64,000 nt of DNA from the NCBI RefSeq assembly GCF_000022085.1, contig NC_011894.1, positions 4,641,001 to 4,705,000 on the forward strand, read 5' to 3'. The notes beneath the pieces were generated by a model. That model worked only from the letters and a program-made list of their open reading frames with translations, did no database searches and was not told the origin of the DNA. The translations under genes were made by a program, and so were the position numbers. Positions 55,652 through 64,000 of the stretch are shown one piece after another; the stretch's first letter is position 1; each line of letters opens with the position of its first letter. The DNA comes from Methylobacterium nodulans ORS 2060. GTDB lineage: Bacteria; Pseudomonadota; Alphaproteobacteria; Rhizobiales; Beijerinckiaceae.

Positions 55652-57154
55652 TCAGTCGGCTTCGGCCAGGATCGCCATGCGCTTGGGCGAGGCGACCGCG
55701 AGATCGGTCAGCGGGGTCGGGTAGTCGCCCGTGAAGCAATGATCGGTGTATTGCGGGCAGTGGGGATCCCGCTGCTCCTCGCCCATGGCCCGGTAGAGGC
55801 CACCGATCGACAGGAAGGCGAGGGAATCGGCGCCGATGTAGCGGCGCATGCCTTCGAGATCGTGCGTGGCGGCGAGCAGCTTCTCCTTCTCGGGCGTATC
55901 GATGCCGTAGAAATCCGGATGCGTGATCGGCGGCGAGGCGATGCGGAAATGAACCTCGGTGGCGCCCGCCTCGCGCATCATCCGCACGATCTTCACCGAG
56001 GTGGTGCCGCGCACGAGGCTGTCGTCCACCAGCACGATGCGCTTGCCGGCGATCGCCGCGCGGTTCGCAGAGTGCTTCATCCGCACGCCGAGCTCGCGCA
56101 CGGATTGCGTCGGCTGGATGAAGGTGCGCCCGACATAGTGGTTGCGGATGATGCCCATCTCGAAGGGCAGGCCGGTCTCCTGCGCGTAGCCGAGGGCGGC
56201 GGGCACGCCGGAATCCGGCACCGGGACGACGATGTCGGCATCGGCCGGCGCTTCCTTGGCGAGCTCGACGCCGATGCTCTTGCGCACCGCGTAGACGTTC
56301 TTGCCGTTCACGACCGAGTCCGGCCGGGCGAAGTAGATGTATTCGAAGATGCAGGGCCGCATCGGCGCCTCGGGCGCGAAGCGGATCGAGCGGATGCCGC
56401 CGTCGTCGATGACCACCATCTCGCCGTTGTCGATGTCGCGCACGAAGCGCGCCCCGATGATGTCGAGGGCACAGGTCTCGGAGGCGAGGATGTAGCGGCC
56501 GTCGAGCTCGCCGAGGACGAGCGGGCGGATGCCGAGCGGGTCGCGGGCGCCGATCAGCTTCTTGTTCGTCATCATCACGAGGGCGTAGGCGCCCTCGATC
56601 TGGCGCAGCGCGTCCATGACCCGGTCGACGATGCGCACGTGGCGGCTGCGGGCCACGAGGTGGAGGATCGCCTCCGTGTCGGAGGTCGACTGGCAGATCG
56701 CGCCGTCGCGCACGAGCTGGCGGCGCAGCAACAGGCCGTTCGTCAGGTTGCCGTTATGGGCGACCGCGAGGCCGCCCGTCTCGAGTTCCGCGAAGAGCGG
56801 CTGCACGTTGCGCAGGATGGTCTCGCCTGTCGTCGAATAGCGCACGTGGCCCATGGCCGAGAGGCCCTTCAGGCGCTCGATCGTGGCGAGATCCGAGAAG
56901 GAATCCCCGACGAGGCCCATCCGCCGCTCGGAATGGAACACCCGCCCGTCGAAGGAGACGATGCCGGCTGCCTCCTGCCCGCGGTGCTGAAGCGCGTGGA
57001 GGCCGAGCGCCACGATCGCGGCGGCGTCCGGATGCCCGTGAATGCCGAAGACGCCGCACTCCTCGCGGAGCGTGTCGCCGTCGAGGTCGAGACCGCCGGA
57101 ATAATCCGCGCTGCCCGCGGACGCGACCCGGCCCGAACCCGCTCGTGCTGCCAT
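55652..57154 (-). CDS. purF: Amidophosphoribosyltransferase
   Basis: 500 residues. The Ntn nucleophile is C33 in LREECGVFGIHG, after a 32-residue propeptide that must be removed. Glutaminase domain to about 260; the PRPP-binding loop is RIVLVDDSLVRGTTS near 385. It makes phosphoribosylamine from PRPP and glutamine, the committed step of purine synthesis. In many PurF proteins four Cys bind an iron-sulfur cluster; I do not see that set clearly here. Follows cvpA, with a palindromic hairpin in the gap. Confidence 0.96.
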   Translation of the reverse strand: MAARAGSGRVASAGSADYSGGLDLDGDTLREECGVFGIHGHPDAAAIVALGLHALQHRGQEAAGIVSFDGRVFHSERRMGLVGDSFSDLATIERLKGLSAMGHVRYSTTGETILRNVQPLFAELETGGLAVAHNGNLTNGLLLRRQLVRDGAICQSTSDTEAILHLVARSRHVRIVDRVMDALRQIEGAYALVMMTNKKLIGARDPLGIRPLVLGELDGRYILASETCALDIIGARFVRDIDNGEMVVIDDGGIRSIRFAPEAPMRPCIFEYIYFARPDSVVNGKNVYAVRKSIGVELAKEAPADADIVVPVPDSGVPAALGYAQETGLPFEMGIIRNHYVGRTFIQPTQSVRELGVRMKHSANRAAIAGKRIVLVDDSLVRGTTSVKIVRMMREAGATEVHFRIASPPITHPDFYGIDTPEKEKLLAATHDLEGMRRYIGADSLAFLSIGGLYRAMGEEQRDPHCPQYTDHCFTGDYPTPLTDLAVASPKRMAILAEAD

Positions 57155-57250
57155 GATGTAAAGACCCTCGCGGCCGGTCCTGCCACGGCCCTGGCTATCC
57201 GACCCTGCGCGATGGCGCGAGGCCGATCGATCGTTCGTCCACGACGTCGT

Positions 57251-57277
57251 GACCGGGCCGGTCAGACCGGCCCGGTC
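57251..57277. terminator. Perfect palindrome between cvpA and purF
   Basis: GACCGGGCCGGTC (57251-57263), one central A, GACCGGCCCGGTC (57265-57277): 13-bp arms. It lies 51 bases past the cvpA stop and about 100 bases before the purF start. Possible processing or partial termination site, or a regulator site. Confidence 0.6.
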
Positions 57278-57328
57278 TCGCCACCGTCATGTAGGCGAGG
57301 AGTGGGGCGGAGCCAAGGCGACGAGCGG

Positions 57329-57925
57329 CTACCGGCGCGCAGGGGTGGCATCCGTCCGGCGCTGCGGAGGCGTATCGCCCTCGGCCGGAACGTCGGTGCC
57401 GGGATCGACCTCGGGCTTGGGCTTGCGGAACTGCTTGAGCAGCTCGTCCGGGTTGCCCGGCAGCATCGCCACCAGCTTCTGGCCGGTATTGTCGAGGATG
57501 TCCCTGGCTCGCGCCTGCTGCGCCCAGTCCGGAACCTTGCCCTGGACCAGCCAGGCGAGGAAGACCCAGCCGATCACGCAGATCAGGAAGCCGCGTGCCG
57601 CCCCGAAGGCGAGGCCGAGGCTGCGGTCGATCGCCCCGATGCGCGAGTCGAGGATGAGGTCCGAGATCTTCACGGTGATGATCGACACCACCAGCAGCGT
57701 AGCGAGGAAGATCGCTGCGATCGAGACGACCCGGGCCACGGTCTCGCTGGAGATGTGCTGCATCACCATGGGCTGCAGCATCGGGTGGAGCTTCCAGGCT
57801 ACGGCGGCTGCGACGACCCAGGCGATGATGGCCAGAACCTCGCGCGTGAAGCCACGCACCGCGGCGAGCAGGGCCGAGATGACCACCACGCCGAGGACGA
57901 CGAGATCGAGAACGGAGAACGGCAT
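57329..57925 (-). CDS. cvpA: CvpA-family membrane protein
   Basis: 198 residues, four membrane helices in the first 130. SVLDLVVLGVVVISALLAAVRGFTREVLAIIAWVVAAAVAW and IGAIDRSLGLAFGAARGFLICVIGWVFLAWLV are the family marks. CvpA was linked to colicin V production and to envelope stress and purine biosynthesis operons; its molecular role is unclear. The C-terminal 60 residues are Pro/Asp-rich and cytoplasmic. Upstream of purF, as in E. coli. Confidence 0.93.
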   Translation of the reverse strand: MPFSVLDLVVLGVVVISALLAAVRGFTREVLAIIAWVVAAAVAWKLHPMLQPMVMQHISSETVARVVSIAAIFLATLLVVSIITVKISDLILDSRIGAIDRSLGLAFGAARGFLICVIGWVFLAWLVQGKVPDWAQQARARDILDNTGQKLVAMLPGNPDELLKQFRKPKPEVDPGTDVPAEGDTPPQRRTDATPARR

Positions 57926-58055
57926 CTCAGGAACGCACCGGGAGCGGAAGGCGTTGACGTGAGGGTGCGGCTGCCCCGCGCCGCATATGACCTATACCCT
58001 CCCGGGGCCGATCCGTCACCCGGGCGGTCCTGTGCGGCTTGGTCCCGCCGCTCAT

Positions 58056-58093
58056 CCGACATCCGGTCGATGGCTTCGCCATGCGGATGTCGG
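58056..58093. repeat. Hairpin with nested arms between cvpA and radA
   Basis: CCGACATCCG (58056-58065) with CGGATGTCGG (58084-58093), and inside it ATGGC/GCCAT around TTC. It is 27 bases from the next palindrome. Confidence 0.7.
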
Positions 58094-58119
58094 CTCCGCT
58101 CAATCGCCGCGCGGGCTTG

Positions 58120-58156
58120 GTGATCCGGTTTCCGGACGGATCGTCCGGAAACCGGA

Positions 58157-58160
<4 letters not shown>
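58120..58160 (-). terminator. 41-base near-perfect palindrome overlapping the radA stop
   Basis: GTGATCCGGTTTCCGGACG (58120-58138), three central bases GAT, then its exact complement (58142-58160): 19-bp arms. The radA stop codon (58157-58159) is inside the 3' arm. A strong stem for termination or mRNA end protection, though no U tract follows. Confidence 0.75.
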
Positions 58161-59590
<1,430 letters not shown>

Positions 59591-59605
59591 GGGTCTTTCG
59601 CGCTA

Positions 59606-59723
59606 GAGTCTGTCCAGGAGAAGCGGACACCGGCCCCCCGGCGCCGGTTCTCCGTCCGGACATACGACCAATCAAAGACTGAGCCTCCGTCGGGCGCTTC
59701 CAGATGCGTCTGACAGAGTCTCA
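59606..59723. repeat. Dispersed palindromic repeat, copy B
   Basis: About 118 bases with imperfect terminal inverted repeats (GAGTCTGTC at 59607-59615 and GACAGAGTCTC at 59713-59723). It contains GGAGAAGCGGACACC and TTCTCCGTCCGG, both found in reverse in the ISL3-split copy A. Lies between alr and radA. Confidence 0.75.
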
Positions 59724-59780
59724 ACCCGCCGGATGAGCCGCGGAGACCCGCTCGACCGTCCGGAAGAGGGGTTCCGCGTC

Positions 59781-60893
59781 CTATGCGGAGAGGGATGATC
59801 CCTCGATATAGTGACGATCGTAGCGGGATCCGAGGTTGGTCAGGATCTCGTAGCCGATCGTTCCGGCCCGCTGCCCGACCTCGTCGAGCGTGAGGCCGTC
59901 GCCGATCAGCACCACCGGCGCGCCCCGCCGCACCGCCTCGGGCGGCGCCTGCGTCACGTCGAGGATGACGAGGTCCATCGAGATCGTGCCGACGAAGGGG
60001 CAGCGCACGCCCCCCACCAGCGCCTCGGCGCGGCCGGACCCCGCCCGCGGATAGCCATCCGCATAGCCGAGGGAGAGGGTCGCGAGAAGCCGCGGGCCGG
60101 GCGCGGTCCAGCGGGCGTTGTAGCCGGCCGTCTCGCCCGCCGCGACCTCGCGCAGCTGCAGGATCGCGGCTTCGAGGCGCACCACCGGGCGCATCGGGTT
60201 CTCCCGCTCCGGCGTCGGGTTGCCGCCGTAGAGCGCGTAGCCCGGCCTCACGATCTCGTGCCGCGCGGCCTTGCCGAGAAAGATCCCTGCCGAATTGGCG
60301 AGCGAGGCGGGCAGGGCCGGGTAGGCCATGCGCACCCGCGCGAATTCGGCGATCTGGCGGGCCGTGATCGCATCGCCCGGCACCTCGGCGCTGACGAGAT
60401 GGCTCATCAGCAGCGTCGGCTGGAACGCGCCGAGCACAGCGTCGCCCGCGAGATCGATCGCCTCGGCGGGGTTGAGCCCGAGCCGATTCATGCCGGTATC
60501 GACATGCAGCGCGGCCGGGAGCCGCTCGCCGAGGGACCGGCAGGCCTGCGCCCATTCGGCGATCTCGCTGCGGGAGCCGAGGACGGGCCGGAATCCCATC
60601 GCCCGATAGGCCGGCGCGCTGCCCGGCGGAAAGCCGTTGAGCACGTAGATGGTCGCGTCGGAGAGGACGGCGCGGGTGCGCTCGGCCTCCGACAGATGGG
60701 CGACGAAGAAGGTCCGGCAGCCCGCGTCCCACAGGGCGGGGGCGACCTGCGCAATGCCGCAACCATAGGCGTCCGCCTTGATCACCGCCGCGCATTCGGC
60801 CCCGGCGGCTTCCGCCGCGAGGCGGCGCCAGTTCGCCGCAAGGGCGCCGAGGTCGATCGTCAGACGGGCGCCGTGAGAGGAGGTCGCAGTCAT
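59781..60893 (-). CDS. alr: Alanine racemase
   Basis: 370 residues from ATG 60891-60893; 43 extra upstream codons look non-coding. PLP lysine K39 in AAVIKADAYGCG, and the second catalytic base, Tyr, in ETAGYNARW. Substrate-binding HVDTGMNRLGL and GTISMDLVILDVT are present. It makes D-Ala for peptidoglycan in the cytoplasm. Between dnaB and radA, the standard Rhizobiales location. Confidence 0.96.
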   Translation of the reverse strand: MTATSSHGARLTIDLGALAANWRRLAAEAAGAECAAVIKADAYGCGIAQVAPALWDAGCRTFFVAHLSEAERTRAVLSDATIYVLNGFPPGSAPAYRAMGFRPVLGSRSEIAEWAQACRSLGERLPAALHVDTGMNRLGLNPAEAIDLAGDAVLGAFQPTLLMSHLVSAEVPGDAITARQIAEFARVRMAYPALPASLANSAGIFLGKAARHEIVRPGYALYGGNPTPERENPMRPVVRLEAAILQLREVAAGETAGYNARWTAPGPRLLATLSLGYADGYPRAGSGRAEALVGGVRCPFVGTISMDLVILDVTQAPPEAVRRGAPVVLIGDGLTLDEVGQRAGTIGYEILTNLGSRYDRHYIEGSSLSA

Positions 60894-61049
60894 CGCCCCA
60901 AATCCGGATGGAAGATTGTCGGTGGCCGTTTCGTCTCGCGGCGCGTCGCCCGGCTTATAGCCGGATCGGCGAGGCTGCGCTGCCTGCCACCGAAACCCGC
61001 GGGCCCGCCGGCCGCCCATCATCTGCGGGACGGACGGGATCGACGCCCC

Positions 61050-62537
<1,488 letters not shown>

Positions 62538-62680
62538 CCGGCGAAACTCCGTGTCGTTGCGCCGCGAATCGGCGCGCGGCCTCTCGGCGATCCGGCGACG
62601 ATGGCACCGGCAGGGTTGACCGAAGCTTGACGGTCCCGGGCGGCACGGCGCCCCGCCCGTCACGGCCCGGCGAATGCGAA

Positions 62681-62710
62681 CGGGGTCCGGTGCTCGCGCA
62701 TCGGACCCCG
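62681..62710 (-). terminator. Stable hairpin between rplI and dnaB
   Basis: CGGGGTCCG (62681-62689) pairs with CGGACCCCG (62702-62710); the stem extends inward by one G-U pair and TGC/GCA to a four-base loop. On the minus strand it is followed by TTCGCATTCG. It may end rplI transcription, or form the 5' end of the dnaB transcript if the promoter just upstream is used. Confidence 0.6.
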
Positions 62711-62718
62711 CTATGCTG

Positions 62719-62740
62719 GAACGAAAGTGGAACATGTCAA
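62719..62740 (-). promoter_or_regulatory. Putative LexA (SOS) box in the dnaB promoter
   Basis: GAAC-GAAAGTG-GAAC (62719-62733), on the minus strand GTTC-N7-GTTC, the alphaproteobacterial LexA consensus. One base upstream of it is a perfect -35 TTGACA (complement of 62735-62740), so the box fills the promoter spacer. The -10 is poor (CATAGC at 19 bases). Confidence 0.5.
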
Positions 62741-62867
62741 GCCCGGAGGCTGGCTTGTCCCCGCTCTCCCGGCTTTCCCGTTCGGGCGCCTGCCCTCGGC
62801 ACCGCTCGATGCGGCCAGGCAGCTGCCGGGCGACTCGGTCCCCGACCGAATCGCCCGGGCGACGGAC

Positions 62868-63437
62868 TCAGCGCTCCTCGCCCTCCGGGCCGGCCTCGGC
62901 CAGGGCCGCGCCGACCTCCAGGCCGAGCTCCTCCAGGTCGAGCTCATCGCGCACGACGGTCGACTCGCCGCGGGCCTGGCGCTCTGCCTCTTCGGGGCTG
63001 CGGGCGACGTTGACCGTCACCGTCACCTCGACCTCGGGGTGCAGCACCACCGGGACGGTGTGGAGGCCGAGCGTCTTGATCGGCTGGTTGAGGCTGAACT
63101 GGTCGCGCCCGACCGTGAAGCCGTTCTGCGTCAGCACCTCGGCGAGGTCGCGGGTCGAGACCGAGCCGTAGAGCACGCCCGTCTCGCCGGACTGGCGGAT
63201 GAGCACGAAGCTCTGGCCGTCGAGCTTCTCGGCCACGGCCTGCGCCTCGTTGCGGCGCTCCAGGTTGCGGGCCTCGAGCTGGATGCGCTGGTCCTCGAAT
63301 CGCTTCTTGTTCGCCTCCGTGGCGCGCAGGGCCTTGCCGCGGGCGAGCAGGTAGTTGCGTGCGAAGCCCGGGCGGACCTTCACGGTCTCGCCCATCTGGC
63401 CGAGCTTGGCCACGCGTTCGAGCAGGATCACTTCCAT
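62868..63437 (-). CDS. rplI: 50S ribosomal protein L9
   Basis: 189 residues from ATG 63435-63437, which gives the family start [13 protein letters not shown] and has AAGGAG eight bases upstream; a GTG three codons earlier is rejected. N-terminal rRNA-binding domain, the long connecting helix ([34 protein letters not shown]) and C-terminal domain are present. The acidic C-terminal extension ([20 protein letters not shown]) is common in alphaproteobacteria and longer than in E. coli L9 (149). Confidence 0.97.
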   Translation of the reverse strand: MEVILLERVAKLGQMGETVKVRPGFARNYLLARGKALRATEANKKRFEDQRIQLEARNLERRNEAQAVAEKLDGQSFVLIRQSGETGVLYGSVSTRDLAEVLTQNGFTVGRDQFSLNQPIKTLGLHTVPVVLHPEVEVTVTVNVARSPEEAERQARGESTVVRDELDLEELGLEVGAALAEAGPEGEER

Positions 63438-63493
63438 CGTCGTCACTCCTTCTGAGGATGGGAGAAAGGATGCGCGCCCTTCGGGGCGCGGAG

Positions 63494-64000
63494 TCAGGGC
63501 GTCGGCACCTCCGCCGGGCGGCGCAGGGAAAAGAGCGTGTCGGCGAGCCCGAACAGCGTCAGGGCCGCGAGTGCAAGCCCCTGGGTGAGGAGGACCAGCA
63601 GGTAGAGGCCGATCAGGAGCGGGGCGCGTCCGGGCCGGCCGCGGCTGCGGTCGTGGATGGCGGCGAGCCCCTGCAGCGCGAAGGCGGCGCAGAGCGCGCC
63701 GACGAGGCCGATCCCGAAGGTGCCGGCAAAGCCCGGTGCGAATGTCAGCGCGACGGCGGCCGCGAGCCCCCAGAGGATGCGCCGCGGCATCATGGTGCCT
63801 GGGATGTCCGGCCAGGGCCGGGGCAGGCGGCCGGACAGGTGCACGATGCGGCCGGCCGCCCAGAGATAGAAGACGAGGAGCAGCGTGAAGGTCACGCCCA
63901 TCACCGCCGGTGCGATGCGGGCGAGGCGGTCGGCGACCCGGGCGAGATCGGCCTCGGGCAGAGGCGGCGCGCCGCCCGGCTGCACGGTCTGCATCTCGAT
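63494..64000 (-). CDS. DUF2232-like integral membrane protein (5' end outside window)
   Basis: The frame is open to the window edge, so the visible 168 codons are the C-terminal part. At least four membrane helices ([87 protein letters not shown]). In Rhizobiales a DUF2232 membrane protein sits between rpsR and rplI, which this matches. Function unknown. 56 bases upstream of rplI. Confidence 0.7.
   Translation of the reverse strand: MEMQTVQPGGAPPLPEADLARVADRLARIAPAVMGVTFTLLLVFYLWAAGRIVHLSGRLPRPWPDIPGTMMPRRILWGLAAAVALTFAPGFAGTFGIGLVGALCAAFALQGLAAIHDRSRGRPGRAPLLIGLYLLVLLTQGLALAALTLFGLADTLFSLRRPAEVPTP

Larger units (their letters stand above)
62538..62867. other. 330-base rplI-dnaB intergenic region with hairpin and LexA-type promoter
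   Basis: No gene seen. Contents on the minus strand in order: TTGACA with LexA-like box (62719-62740), stable hairpin (62681-62710), then about 140 bases of leader to the dnaB ATG. Confidence 0.6.

Noticed and set aside
54806..58123. 1105-codon open frame on the plus strand opposite purF and cvpA
   Set aside because: Arg/Gly/Asp/His-rich composition without family resemblance, and fully antisense to well-identified genes. High GC lowers stop frequency in such frames.

Overview
The window looks like chromosomal DNA from a high-GC alphaproteobacterium of the Rhizobiales (Hyphomicrobiales), most likely Methylobacterium or a close relative. This is inferred from gene order, protein style and base composition; no search was run. 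The supporting gene orders are rimP-nusA-ylxR-infB-rbfA-truB, rplI-dnaB-alr-radA-cvpA-purF, and urtABCDE with a long periplasmic UrtB N-terminus. I see no tRNA, rRNA or CRISPR array.

Layout. 1-5.6 kb: end of a cytochrome c gene, a flavin-type oxidase and a very large hybrid histidine kinase. 5.6-8.2 kb: a glycosyltransferase overlapping an MsbA-like exporter (cell-surface glycan or LPS). 8.3-10.5 kb: amidase plus pyroglutamyl-peptidase. 10.6-13.4 kb: a minus-strand acetoacetate/ketone-body cluster (3-hydroxybutyrate dehydrogenase, acetoacetate decarboxylase, patatin lipase). 13.7-16.6 kb: accA and an L,D-transpeptidase lipoprotein. 16.6-20.2 kb: a compact cAMP-type signalling locus with a CRP-type operator, a Crp/Fnr regulator, a CHASE2 adenylate/guanylate cyclase and a translationally coupled FecR-domain protein. 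20.3-22.9 kb: an AlgJ/AlgI-like O-acylation pair. 23.1-24.8 kb: an intact ISL3-family insertion sequence with 23-bp inverted repeats and an 8-bp target duplication, sitting inside a dispersed palindromic repeat. 24.9-28.1 kb: gltX and a trehalose-synthase-like GH13 enzyme. 28.2-34.0 kb: the urea ABC transporter urtABCDE behind a consensus sigma-54 promoter. 34.0-37.4 kb: a lower-GC acquired patch with a serine beta-lactamase-like hydrolase and an intact IS1182-family element. 37.6-40.9 kb: an RpiR regulator, class III aminotransferase and amino-acid binding protein. 41.0-49.5 kb: the transcription/translation operon. 49.5-54.2 kb: secreted propeller protein, NnrU, a TPR membrane protein and der. 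54.2-64.0 kb: the minus-strand folate, purF, cvpA, radA, alr, dnaB, rplI run, ending in a DUF2232-like membrane protein cut by the window edge.

Most of the window is housekeeping. The parts worth a second look are regulatory and structural. There is a self-contained second-messenger module whose regulator keeps both the cyclic-nucleotide cassette and the E. coli CRP DNA-reading residues. A LexA-type box lies in the spacer of a TTGACA promoter upstream of dnaB. RpiR has a predicted leaderless promoter with an overlapping operator. The rimP-nusA leader carries a terminator-like structure. Several families of long intergenic palindromes occur, two of them present at more than one site. All start sites that differ from the longest open frame were moved by hand using family length, ribosome-binding sites or overlaps.
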